In this document: in pieces, positions 1-7,747 of the stretch
Numbering within the stretch: position 1 is the stretch's first letter
How the letters are laid out: each line of letters begins with the position of its first letter
Virus record (IMG/VR): IMGVR_UViG_3300042362_000164
Span: 1-29,106 of that record
Reading direction: 5' to 3' (one strand)
Length of the DNA stretch: 29,106 nt
Source: a virus
Notes under the pieces: model-generated
The model's database searches: none
What the model was told of the DNA's origin: nothing
Seen by the model: the letters and a program-made list of their open reading frames with translations, nothing else
Program-made: the position numbers and the translations under genes

Positions 1-3000
1 TTGCAGCCTTGAGGTCGCCGGTATTGCGAGCGTTCTGGACTGCTTCTTGTTCCGCAGTGATTCTGTCCTGTATGGCCTTTACATTTTCCGCTGCTTGGAT
101 TTTTCTCTGTTCAAGCGTGTCTTGGAACTGAATTTCAGCACGCTGCCTCTCGTCAAGCTGCGCGGCAAGAAACTCTTCCACTCGCTGCGCACCAGCAAGT
201 CGATCAGCAAATACCTCTCTCTGCCTGGCAACCTCTTGGTCGTAGGATTCTTTCGTGAGAATCCCAGCCTTGACCTTTTCTTGCAGCGTGTCGATTGACT
301 GCTGGAGATTGTCGGCGGCAATTGCCGCAGCCCGCCCTACTGCGTCAGGAACGCCAACAAGGGATTTGACCTCGGCTTTGTCTACAAGGTCGCGAATGCT
401 TTTGTTGGTCGCTTCAAACGCTTTGACAAAGCCGTCCGAGAAGCCTTGCTCCGAGGCGGCTTGCGTGTCTTGCAGCTTCGCCTGCAGCTGGTCAAGCTGT
501 GCCAGCCTCGCAGTGGCAGCGTCTGCGGAGGCAGTATCTTGGGCAGCACGCGCTGCCGCTTGCTGCTCCTGTACGCGAACCTGCTCACGCTCAACGGCTG
601 CGAGATCCTCTGCCAGCTTCGACTGAGCGTCGTTGGGCTTCGTCAGGCTCTCGATTCGCTTTGCGTCCGCGTCGGCCTGCTTGGCGGCGGCATCAGCCAC
701 TTCTTGACGCCGCGCCTGCTCCTTGGTGATGGCCTCGTTGACCTTGTCTTGAGCCGCCTTGATGCGGGCGATCTCTTCCTCGTTTAGCTTCAGCGGATCT
801 TGCACGTCTGCGACGGCCGCCTCAAATCCACGCATGGCATCAGTGATGACGCTGCTTTGGTCGACGATGCCGCCGAAGAACGAATCGAAACGCTCTCGCG
901 TTTTCTCAATGTTGGTTTCGATTTGGAACTGCGGAGATCGCTCCTGCTGAATCCGTGCCGCGAAGGCGTCGACGAACTCCGTTGCTGCACCCTTGCCGGC
1001 AGCGCCGGCAGATGATTCGCCACCGTAAATGACCTGCGTGGCAGCCTTGGCTGCGTTGGAGGCGGCGTCCTGCAGTTCTGCGACGTTTTGCTGCATCGCG
1101 GCTTCGGATTGGATGGCCAGCCCTTTGCCAAACTCCTGCACGTCTGTCGAGAACAGTTTCCCGAATTGCTCTAGCAGCCTGCCGGTCAATCCGAGGCTTC
1201 CGTTTACGAAAATCTCAAACGCATTGAATATGACGCGGAGCGATTCGCCTGCTGCTGTGAACGCATTGCCCACAGCGGCGAATACTTCGGCAGAGCTTTT
1301 TAGCCCAACCACAAAACCGTCGAAGTTTTCAACGAATGAATCAAAAACGCCCGCGAGGTAGTCAGCACCTTGTAGCAGCACGTCCGTTATAGCGTTGGCG
1401 ATTCCGGTGCCGCCATTCCCCTCGGCACCTGCGAAGCCCTCGACGAATCGAAGGAACTCATCAGTGACGGTAGTCACGGCAGGGGCAAGATTGCCAACCA
1501 CCTGGCCGATGATGCCCTCGACAGTCTTCGACACGAGGTCGAACCCATCGTTCATTGCCGCGACGTTCTCGATCTGCGTCTCGTTGACGATGATGCCAAG
1601 CCGCTCGGCTCGAGCACGCAACTCCTCGATGCTGTCAGCACCTTCGCGGAACAACGGAGCCAGGGCCGCCCCTTGCTTGCCGAACACCTCCACCGCAGCG
1701 GCAGCACGATCCGCCGCCGTCGGCAGCTGCGATATCGCCTGGCCAATCGCGGAAAACTGCTGCTCTGGCGACAGGGCACGCAGCTCCTGCACCGACAAGT
1801 TGATGTTTCGGAGCGACTTGTCGAGAGCGTCGCCAGGCGTCGCCTTGCCGATGTTGACGGCCAATCGCTGGATCGACGTCCCGAATGCCTCCGTGTCCAC
1901 GCCGGCCAGCTTCGCGGCGACGGCGTAGCCCTGCAACGCCTCGACGCCGATGCCCGTCCTTGCGGAGAAGTCGTTGAGCGTGTCGAGCGACGAGTTGACA
2001 GAGCCCACCAGGCTGGTGATCTGGCTCGTCACGCTCGTGAATGCGTTGCCGAGGGCACGCACACCGTCGAAGACCAAGCGGCCGATTTCAATCTGTGCGA
2101 GGATGCTGACGTTTTTGTTGAGCCGCTCAATGTTTTTGTCGGTCTTCGCTGCTTCCGAGCCGACGCCGTCGAGGTCCGACTTCGCCTTCTGTGCAGCCCG
2201 ATTGAACTGCTCTTGCGTCAGACGGCCGGCGTCCAGATGCTGCGTGAGTTCTTGAATCTGCTGGTCGTACTTTTCCTGCGGAGTCAGGTTCGCGGCGATG
2301 ATGCGAGCCGCAGAAGCGGCAGCGTCAGCACGCTCTTTCTCGACGCCAGTGGCACGCTCTGACGCACGGACGAACGTCTCCTGAGAAATCGCACCTTGCG
2401 ATAGAAGGCTCTCCAGCTTCTCAAGCTCTGTCGCTCGCCGCTCTTCCTCAGTCGCCACTGAGGCCGTAACACGTAGCCCGTCCTCAATCACCTGCTGATA
2501 CTTGCTCGCCGCTTCGGCCGCCTTGTCCGCTTCGCCGGTCGCCTGCCCCCTGGCTTTGGCGTATGTTTCCTCCGAGATCACTCCCGCCTTTAGCAGATCA
2601 TCAATCTGCTGAATTGTCTTTGCTCGTTTTTCCTCTTCCGAAGCAAACTGCTCCGTAAGTCTCGCCCCTTCTTGCAGGAGTTTTTCGCGAGCCTTCTGCG
2701 ATTCAGCCTCGGCCCTAGCCGCCGCTTCTACTGACCCTGTCGCCTTGTCCCGAGCACGCCCGGCAGTCTCTTCCGAAATCGCACCGCGCGCGAGCAGCGA
2801 CTCGATTTTTTCAAGCTCTGCTGCCCGCCGTTCTTCTGCCGTGCGAACCTCGCGGGTGACACGCAGCCCTTCGGCGATGGCAGCCTGATAGGCGTCTTGC
2901 TCTGTCACAAGCTCCGCAATGCGCTTCGTTTCTTCATCGGCGTTTCCGGCAACGTCGAAAGTGACGGTCTTGCTTTCGGATGCGTCAATCGCCTGCGTGA

Positions 3001-4807
3001 GGCTCAAAACAGAATCAAGGCCGAGCGTCTTGGCAATGAGGTCGACATTCTTGCCTTCGACGCTGGCCAGCAGTGCCTTTGCGGACTCAATGCCGTCTAC
3101 GCCAAGCACGCGAAGCTGCGCGTCAATCTCCGTGCCGTTTACAGCAGCAAGCTGCTGCCGTGCATCAGCAATTGAATCAACGCCAAGCAGCCGCAGAACC
3201 GGCTCAATGTCTACGGTAGAAATCGACGCCAGCCGCTGCCGGGCTTCGTCTATTGTGTCCACGCCAAGCACCGTCAACGTGGCAGCAACATCTACGCTCT
3301 GAAGTTCTGCCAGCTTCGCTTGTGCAGCGTCAATCGAGTCGAATCCGCTGGCTCTCAAGAACGCCTCGACGGTCGTGCCGTCAATCACGCCAAGTCGCTC
3401 GCGTGCATCGTCGATGCTGTCTGTCCCTAAGAACTCAAGCGTGGCCGTGACGCTGCGATCACTTAGTGACTCAATCGCTGATTGAGCAGCGTCAATGGAG
3501 TCAAATCCAATGGCTTGCAGCTTTGGCTGAATTTGTACTTCGCCCAGCGCAACAAGCCTATTCCTAGCGGCATCAATCGTGTCTACGCCAAGTAGCTGTA
3601 GCGTCGCCGCCACGTCTACGTCTTTCAACTCACCAAGCTTGGCCTGGGCGGCATCTATTGACTCAAACCCAGTTGCCTGCAGAAACGCTTCGACGGTGGT
3701 GCCGTCGAGTGCTGCCAGCCTTTCTGCCGCATCGCTGATAGTCCCGGCCCCAAGAAACTCAAGCGTGGCCGTGACGCTGCGATCACTTAGTGACTCAATC
3801 GCTGATTGAGCAGCGTCGATGTTCTCAAACCCGATCGCCTGCAGCTTTGGCTCGATCTGCAAAGCACCCAGGGCGATCAACCGTTCGCGTGCGGCATCAA
3901 TCGAATCGACGCCGAGAACCTTGAGGACCGCATCGATCTGCGTACCGTCAACGCCAGCAAACTGTTGCCGCAGATCGTCCAGTTCCTCGACACCAGCGAT
4001 TTGCAACGCTGCGGTAATCTGCGTGTCAGTCAGTTGAGCTAACGAGGCTCGCAGTTCGTTGCTCGCCTCAACGCCCTCGCGAACTCCGACGACCTGCACC
4101 TCAAATGTTGTTGCAATGTCGCCAGACTGAATGCGTGAAAACTCTTCACGGTACTGCTCAATAGAAATTCGCCCAGCTTCAAAGCGATCGCGTAGCTCAA
4201 GGATCGCCGTTGCCTGCCGCTCTGCTGTTGGCGTTGATCCGCTGATCGCTGCAGCAATTTCCCGCGACTGCTCTGCGAAGCGTTCAGCAGACAAGGCACC
4301 GCCTTCAAACGCCGCTCGCAGCGGGGCAATCGCTTCGGTGAAGCGATCCAGGGCAGTGCTGTCCGATCCTTCAGAAAGCTTGGCTGACTCAAGGCCAAAG
4401 TTGCGGGCGTCTATTGCACCCATCTTCAGCAGTTCGTTGAGCCGCTCAAGACTAGCCGCTCTTGCTTGATCAGCAGTTTGATTCTGCTGCGTGATTTGCA
4501 GCCCCTCTTGGAAAGCCGCCGCCGCCGCCTTCGCCTCTTCGGTCAACTGCCCAAATGCGGCAGCGTACTCATTGGGCGCGACAACGCCGTTTCGCAACTG
4601 CTGGGCAAGCGACTCGAACTTCGCCGCGAACTCCTCTTGAGCTTTGCCCGCTGCCGCCGTCTTCTCAGCGAACGGCTGGAACACAGCCGTGGCCTTTTCG
4701 GCCTGCTTGCCGAGGTTGTCGAGCGCACGATCGACAGGCGTGAGTGACTTCGCCAGCCCGCTGGCGTCGCCGCTAACCTTGAGCGCGAGTCCGAGAATAT
4801 TCGCCAT
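1..4807 (-). CDS. Tail tape measure protein, C-terminus cut by window edge
   Basis: Open from an ATG at 4807 to the window edge, giving at least 1602 codons without a stop. Tape measure proteins set tail length and are carried inside the tail tube. The gene follows the tail assembly chaperone, as expected, and its ATG overlaps that gene's stop (TGATG), so translation is probably coupled. Seen in order: an alpha-helical N-terminus (residues 1-250), thirteen 27-residue repeats (250-600), four helical-hairpin units near residues 677, 744, 807 and 863, a TP901-like core with an Ala/Gln-rich region (about 940-1120), a hydrophobic stretch (about 1120-1210) that could be the membrane-interacting part, then a long charged Gln/Ala/Glu-rich coiled coil to the edge. 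Family assignment rests on size, position and composition. The repeat region is less GC-rich than the neighbouring genes. Confidence 0.93.
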   Translation of the reverse strand, partial: MANILGLALKVSGDASGLAKSLTPVDRALDNLGKQAEKATAVFQPFAEKTAAAGKAQEEFAAKFESLAQQLRNGVVAPNEYAAAFGQLTEEAKAAAAAFQEGLQITQQNQTADQARAASLERLNELLKMGAIDARNFGLESAKLSEGSDSTALDRFTEAIAPLRAAFEGGALSAERFAEQSREIAAAISGSTPTAERQATAILELRDRFEAGRISIEQYREEFSRIQSGDIATTFEVQVVGVREGVEASNELRASLAQLTDTQITAALQIAGVEELDDLRQQFAGVDGTQIDAVLKVLGVDSIDAARERLIALGALQIEPKLQAIGFENIDAAQSAIESLSDRSVTATLEFLGAGTISDAAERLAALDGTTVEAFLQATGFESIDAAQAKLGELKDVDVAATLQLLGVDTIDAARNRLVALGEVQIQPKLQAIGFDSIDAAQSAIESLSDRSVTATLEFLGTDSIDDARERLGVIDGTTVEAFLRASGFDSIDAAQAKLAELQSVDVAATLTVLGVDTIDEARQRLASISTVDIEPVLRLLGVDSIADARQQLAAVNGTEIDAQLRVLGVDGIESAKALLASVEGKNVDLIAKTLGLDSVLSLTQAIDASESKTVTFDVAGNADEETKRIAELVTEQDAYQAAIAEGLRVTREVRTAEERRAAELEKIESLLARGAISEETAGRARDKATGSVEAAARAEAESQKAREKLLQEGARLTEQFASEEEKRAKTIQQIDDLLKAGVISEETYAKARGQATGEADKAAEAASKYQQVIEDGLRVTASVATEEERRATELEKLESLLSQGAISQETFVRASERATGVEKERADAAASAARIIAANLTPQEKYDQQIQELTQHLDAGRLTQEQFNRAAQKAKSDLDGVGSEAAKTDKNIERLNKNVSILAQIEIGRLVFDGVRALGNAFTSVTSQITSLVGSVNSSLDTLNDFSARTGIGVEALQGYAVAAKLAGVDTEAFGTSIQRLAVNIGKATPGDALDKSLRNINLSVQELRALSPEQQFSAIGQAISQLPTAADRAAAAVEVFGKQGAALAPLFREGADSIEELRARAERLGIIVNETQIENVAAMNDGFDLVSKTVEGIIGQVVGNLAPAVTTVTDEFLRFVEGFAGAEGNGGTGIANAITDVLLQGADYLAGVFDSFVENFDGFVVGLKSSAEVFAAVGNAFTAAGESLRVIFNAFEIFVNGSLGLTGRLLEQFGKLFSTDVQEFGKGLAIQSEAAMQQNVAELQDAASNAAKAATQVIYGGESSAGAAGKGAATEFVDAFAARIQQERSPQFQIETNIEKTRERFDSFFGGIVDQSSVITDAMRGFEAAVADVQDPLKLNEEEIARIKAAQDKVNEAITKEQARRQEVADAAAKQADADAKRIESLTKPNDAQSKLAEDLAAVEREQVRVQEQQAAARAAQDTASADAATARLAQLDQLQAKLQDTQAASEQGFSDGFVKAFEATNKSIRDLVDKAEVKSLVGVPDAVGRAAAIAADNLQQSIDTLQEKVKAGILTKESYDQEVARQREVFADRLAGAQRVEEFLAAQLDERQRAEIQFQDTLEQRKIQAAENVKAIQDRITAEQEAVQNARNTGDLKAA
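2179..2850 (-). repeat. SHOCT-like helical hairpin units in the tape measure protein
   Basis: Four diverged units of about 56-67 residues, centred on Ile/Leu residues 677, 744, 807 and 863 of the tape measure protein. Each has a charged helix, L-L-x-x-G-x-I-S-x-E-T/Q-F/Y, then a second helix; the first three close with an A-T-G. The pattern resembles the short SHOCT hairpin. Similar single copies appear near 4375-4475, 4120-4230 and 205-325. The SHOCT relation is inference; the repetition is seen in the translation. Confidence 0.65.
3008..4060 (-). repeat. Thirteen tandem 81-bp (27-residue) repeats in the tape measure gene
   Basis: Uninterrupted in-frame array inside the tape measure gene; units begin at 4060, 3979, 3898 and so on, every 81 nt. 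The consensus starts D-A-A-R-x-R-L-x-x-L, then about five variable residues, then a V/I-x-x-x-L-x-x-L-G-V/F-D-S-I segment. This suggests one amphipathic helix followed by one short strand per unit. The following 26 residues look like a degenerate fourteenth unit. Period and borders were read directly; the helix/strand assignment is inference. Confidence 0.92.
3432..3817 (-). repeat. 62-bp exact direct repeat marking a four-unit duplication
   Basis: Bases 3432-3493 and 3756-3817 are identical, offset by 324 nt, which is exactly four 81-bp units (108 residues). Similarity continues with scattered mismatches on both sides. Units 3-6 therefore match units 7-10 better than they match adjacent units, so the array probably grew by duplication of a four-unit block. 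Confidence 0.9.
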
Positions 4808-5459
4808 CAGCCAGTTCCTAGCGCCGACTGCAGCATTCGTATCTGTGCGAGCATCTGATCCTCGTGCTGCGGCGGATGCTCAATCGGGTTGAAGTCCTCG
4901 GCACTCGGTGCCTTGCCTTTTGCGGAGTACGGTGCCAGCATCGCACTCACCTCGAGCCCTGTCTGTCTCCACGGATCTGGCAATGCCTGGAAGTACCGCG
5001 TGTAAGCCATCCACTCGGACAACTCGCGAGAATCCATTCGCTCGCACAGTTCGCCGACCGTCATCTTCAAGTGCCCCGCCAAAGCGAAGATGAACCTCCG
5101 CGTCGGCGAGACACTCAGGTTTTCCCCAGCTGCTCGACGTCCGCCTCCGTCATGTTGTTGTGTTGGAGCGCCTCGTCGAAGAGCCTGCCCATGACGGCTC
5201 CACTCTTGTTCGCCAGTGACGCGACCTGCTCGCGGGTGAAGAGCAGCTCGCCCTTCTCGGTGCAGAGCACGCGAGCGAGGTACTCGGTGCGGAAGTTCTC
5301 CACACCCGTGTCCCGCTTGCCCATCCACAGCCGCTCATAGGAATCACGCTCGCCGACGCTCATCACGCGGATGTAGACATCGCCGCCCCACTCGCGGACG
5401 GTGACCTTCTTCAATCCGAGGTCGTCGCTTGCCAGAATCTGCTCTGCCGTCAGTGCCAT
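4807..5459 (-). CDS. Tail assembly chaperone, frameshifted long form (gpGT-like)
   Basis: Proposed product of a -1 ribosomal frameshift: the 5459 start is read to about 5124, then translation continues in the -1 frame to a stop at 4807, for about 217 residues. The downstream frame has no usable start near its beginning, yet encodes a convincing 105-residue segment with M-T-V-G-E-L and S-R-E-L-S-E-W-M-A-Y. That pattern is typical of the T part of lambda-like G/GT chaperones (DUF4035 type). The long form normally bridges the short chaperone and the tape measure protein during tail assembly. Its stop overlaps the tape measure ATG. An alternative is independent translation of the downstream part from an ATG at about 5070. 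Confidence 0.78.
5115..5459 (-). CDS. Tail assembly chaperone, short form (gpG-like)
   Basis: A 114-residue protein starting M-A-L-T-A-E-Q-I-L and preceded by AGGAG six bases upstream of the ATG; the stop of the previous gene lies inside this leader. It fits short tail assembly chaperones in size, in the N-terminal A-E-Q-I-L and W-G-G-D-V-Y-I-R-V-M region, and above all in position between the tail-tube genes and the tape measure gene. Its last codons carry the proposed slippery site. Expected to coat the tape measure protein before tube polymerisation. Confidence 0.82.
   Translation of the reverse strand: MALTAEQILASDDLGLKKVTVREWGGDVYIRVMSVGERDSYERLWMGKRDTGVENFRTEYLARVLCTEKGELLFTREQVASLANKSGAVMGRLFDEALQHNNMTEADVEQLGKT
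5118..5127 (-). promoter_or_regulatory. Candidate -1 frameshift site
   Basis: Minus strand reads G4A4CC just before the short form's TGA. The zero frame is CTG GGG AAA ACC TGA; the frame needed is GGG GAA AAC CTG. A peptidyl-tRNA on GGG re-pairs perfectly after a -1 slip, while the A-site AAA to GAA shift is imperfect, so this is not a canonical tandem heptamer. The site is supported by frame logic and by the conserved use of frameshifting in this gene family. Confidence 0.62.
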
Positions 5460-5468
5460 GCTCGTCTC

Positions 5469-5801
5469 CTAGATGGGTGCCAGACGCAGCGTCACGGTGT
5501 TCCTCTGCACATCGTTGACCTTCTTCTCGACGACGAGTCGCTCGAAGATGGCCTTATGCGTGAACACGACGCCCGGCCCCGAGACTTGAAACGTGGCACG
5601 CTTGCCGTAATTGGCAACGCTACAGTTCGCGGCCCCGAGGCACGCTATCTCTATAGTGCCAAGGTCAAGCGCGAACGCGCTGCCGGCGGGAGCCTCCCGC
5701 GACACTGGCAGATTGCCGCCGAGCGTTACCCTGAAGTCTGTGACTTCAGTGAACGCTACGCTGTTCCACGTCACGGTAACGCCGGCAGCATAGTCAGCCA
5801 T
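5469..5801 (-). CDS. Tail-tube-like structural protein (second copy)
   Basis: 110 residues with no signal peptide or membrane segment, rich in alternating hydrophobic strands (V-T-V-T-W-N-S-V-A-F, then V-T-D-F-R-V). It carries late features common in short siphovirus tail-tube proteins: a G-K-R-A-T-F-Q-V-S-G-P-G stretch and a terminal R-N-T-V-T-L-R-L. GGAGG lies nine bases before the ATG. It sits between another tube-like gene and the tail chaperone, the usual place of the major tail protein. Which of the two genes encodes the true tube subunit is unclear; this one may be a minor tail or tail-tip protein. Confidence 0.6.
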   Translation of the reverse strand: MADYAAGVTVTWNSVAFTEVTDFRVTLGGNLPVSREAPAGSAFALDLGTIEIACLGAANCSVANYGKRATFQVSGPGVVFTHKAIFERLVVEKKVNDVQRNTVTLRLAPI

Positions 5802-5825
5802 GACGGGATGCCTCCGTCACGACGA

Positions 5826-6206
5826 TCAGCGTGCGACCTTGAAGACTGCCTGGCCCTTGATGACGTCGTTCGTCGCGAATGTCACCGACGAACTGACGAC
5901 CGTGGCGTCCTTCGACAGGAACGTCACGCCGGCGTGCGAGATCGACATGGCGGCACTGGAGGCGTCCGCGACGATAGCCTTGCCGAGATAGTCGATCGTG
6001 ACCTGCCGCCCAGTGTCGGTGGCGTTGCCGGTCAGGGGGCGGTCAATCGTCTTGACGGCGTTGCCGGCGGTGAGCCCGAGGTGCGACACGTCTATCGTGT
6101 TGTCGGTCGCCGGATCGGCCAGGTTGTAAACGATGTTCGTGACGGTGAAGGCCGTGCCGCCGAACGTGAACACTGTCCCCGCACCGTCATGAGGCGTGAC
6201 TGCCAT
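5826..6206 (-). CDS. Major tail (tube) protein candidate
   Basis: 126 residues, all-beta in appearance, with F-T-F-G-G-T-A-F-T-V-T-N-I near the start and an N-T-I-D-V-S-H-L-G segment typical of phage tail-tube proteins. AGGAG lies nine bases before the ATG. It directly follows the tail terminator gene and precedes a second small beta-rich protein and the tail chaperone, the normal position for the tube subunit. The polypeptide is at the short end for tube proteins. Assignment is by pattern and synteny, not by a diagnostic residue. Confidence 0.68.
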   Translation of the reverse strand: MAVTPHDGAGTVFTFGGTAFTVTNIVYNLADPATDNTIDVSHLGLTAGNAVKTIDRPLTGNATDTGRQVTIDYLGKAIVADASSAAMSISHAGVTFLSKDATVVSSSVTFATNDVIKGQAVFKVAR

Positions 6207-6209
6207 AGC

Positions 6210-6626
6210 TCAATTCTCCTGCCAGAGGATGCCGTAGATTTGCTGCACGGTGTAGACCGGCGGGAGGTCGCCGCCGGCCAACTGGGCGAATCCGTCGCTC
6301 TCGTTGTCGAGCGACACACGCGCCACAGTCACATTTTCCAATGTGCCCCCCCAGCCATCCAGAGACTGCCGGCACTGGTCTGCGATATCTCTCGCGGATT
6401 CGTAGGTCTCTGCGAAGATGTCGACCGAGAGGCTTACTGTCGGCGTGCCGATCGGCCCCTTGAGGGACTGCGTCCGCTCGACCGCCACACGCCGCCACGT
6501 CACGAACGGCAGGGCCGCCGTGGCCGGTGCGATGACGGGATAGATGCGGGTGCCGATGAGGGCGGTCACGCCGGCTGTCGCGACGAGGCGGCTGCGAACG
6601 GCAGCCTCTGGTGATTTCAAAGGCAT
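6210..6626 (-). CDS. Tail completion/terminator protein, DUF3168 family
   Basis: 138 residues. Family features read directly: an N-terminal helix, then V-T-A-L-I-G-T-R-I-Y-P, A-L-P-F-V-T-W-R-R-V, the T-Q-S-L-K-G-P-I-G-T-P segment and V-S-L-S-V-D-I-F-A-E-T-Y followed by a helix. DUF3168 proteins cap the growing tail tube and form part of the head-tail interface. It lies between an HK97 gp10-like gene and the tail-tube genes, as in most siphoviruses. GGAG lies seven bases before the ATG. Confidence 0.87.
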   Translation of the reverse strand: MPLKSPEAAVRSRLVATAGVTALIGTRIYPVIAPATAALPFVTWRRVAVERTQSLKGPIGTPTVSLSVDIFAETYESARDIADQCRQSLDGWGGTLENVTVARVSLDNESDGFAQLAGGDLPPVYTVQQIYGILWQEN

Positions 6627-6628
6627 CG

Positions 6629-7429
6629 TCAGACTCCGGAGAGGGTGCCTTCGCCGCGGAACGTGAGCGTGCTCAGTGCTCGCTCCAGGCTGATCCGCAG
6701 CTCCTGCTGCAGGATGAACGCCACCTGACTCTGCGACTCTTCAAAAGCAGTGCGAACCGGCGGGCGTCCTGCACGACCGCCCACGGGCGTCGGTGCGATC
6801 ACGATGGGCGTTTTTGACTTGCGAAAGAACGCCCCCGGATACGGCGGATCAGTCTGGACCCGGCCGTTTCGCTGGCGGATCGTGTCGAATGGCCCGAGGG
6901 TCTTGAAGCTCGACGCGATGTAGGCGTTCTGCCCCTTGACCGTATGCACGACGCCCTTGCCGCGGACGGTCTCTTGTATGCCCATGCGGGTTCGCACAAA
7001 CGGCACCGTCGGGCTTTTCCGCTGGTACGGTGTGTTGGAAAACTTGCCGACCACACGCTGCCGCGTGCCGTACTCAATGAGCCACTGGTGATTCGCACGG
7101 TCACCGGCAGACGCACTAGAGACACGGACCTTGCCGCCGGCAGCACTGCGAGAGTCCTGCCTGTTGGCCCGGCGATAGCCAATCAGGCCGACGGCAGCAC
7201 CATCACGCGGGTATGCCTTCACCAAGTGCGAGGCCGCGGCCTTCAGATTGCCGGTAGGACCGACAGGCGACAGTTCACGCAGCCGCAGATACGCCGGATA
7301 GATTGCTTTTTCCAGCGCATTCTTCAACGCCTGGGCTGTGAAGTTCTTGTCGCCCAGCCCGCGGATAGCGTCCCCGACCCGCTTGAGGTCGGGAAAGTCT
7401 GCCGAGATGACGATACCGGCTGTCGCCAT
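6629..7429 (-). CDS. HK97 gp10-like neck/head-tail protein, enlarged
   Basis: 266 residues, longer than the usual 130-180 of this family. The N-terminus has the gp10-like layout: an F-P-D-L-K-R-V segment, a helical A-L-K-N-A-L-E-K-A-I, then L-S-P-V-G-P-T-G-N-L-K and a short W-L-I-E-Y-G-T-R motif. The middle and C-terminus contain an extra basic, Gly/Pro-rich section before a terminal helix. AGGAG lies nine bases before the ATG. Neighbours are a head-tail adaptor upstream and the DUF3168 protein downstream, matching the standard connector order. The extra 80-100 residues are unexplained. Confidence 0.8.
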   Translation of the reverse strand: MATAGIVISADFPDLKRVGDAIRGLGDKNFTAQALKNALEKAIYPAYLRLRELSPVGPTGNLKAAASHLVKAYPRDGAAVGLIGYRRANRQDSRSAAGGKVRVSSASAGDRANHQWLIEYGTRQRVVGKFSNTPYQRKSPTVPFVRTRMGIQETVRGKGVVHTVKGQNAYIASSFKTLGPFDTIRQRNGRVQTDPPYPGAFFRKSKTPIVIAPTPVGGRAGRPPVRTAFEESQSQVAFILQQELRISLERALSTLTFRGEGTLSGV

Positions 7430-7747
7430 CTAGGTGTTCTCCTGGCAGATAGCCTCGTGCTCTTGGCGGTTGCCGTGCTCGAGCAGGCTGACAATCTCCA
7501 GCGTGCGAGACCGCCACGAGAAGCGATGCGACTGCGTCAGGCCAGGCAGATACCGCAGCCGCACGCGATGGCTGATCGCCGTCTGGCTCTGCCCCGCCGT
7601 GATCTGCTCGCGTGCCGACACGCCCTCCACGCTCGCCCAGACGGCAGACGAGTCGGACCACGTCAGCACCGTTTCGCCGAGGGCATTGGTCGTGCCACTG
7701 GCGACCTGCACCGTCACCCGCTCGCGGAGCTTGCCAGGGTCAATCAT
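7430..7747 (-). CDS. Head-tail adaptor (SPP1 gp16-like joining protein)
   Basis: 105 residues. It opens with M-I-D-P-G-K-L-R-E-R-V-T-V-Q, the hallmark start of small head-tail joining proteins, then G-E-T-V-L-T-W and V-W-A-S-V-E-G-V-S-A-R-E. A basic beta-hairpin follows (H-R-V-R-L-R-Y and R-F-S-W-R-S-R-T-L-E-I). These proteins form a ring below the portal adaptor and close the head exit channel. The start overlaps the stop of the upstream connector gene as ATGA. Confidence 0.87.
   Translation of the reverse strand: MIDPGKLRERVTVQVASGTTNALGETVLTWSDSSAVWASVEGVSAREQITAGQSQTAISHRVRLRYLPGLTQSHRFSWRSRTLEIVSLLEHGNRQEHEAICQENT

Noticed and set aside
3008-4060. Possible CRISPR array
   Set aside because: The 81-bp period is unbroken, in frame and codes for protein repeats. 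There are no unique spacers between constant repeats.
5118-5127. Canonical X-XXY-YYZ slippery heptamer
   Set aside because: The G4A4 run is in the wrong phase for full tandem re-pairing; only the P-site codon matches after the slip. It is therefore reported as an imperfect candidate.
5556-6614. 352-codon plus-strand open frame across tail genes
   Set aside because: Antisense to three supported tail genes with good ribosome binding sites. Low-complexity Arg-rich sequence with no family likeness.
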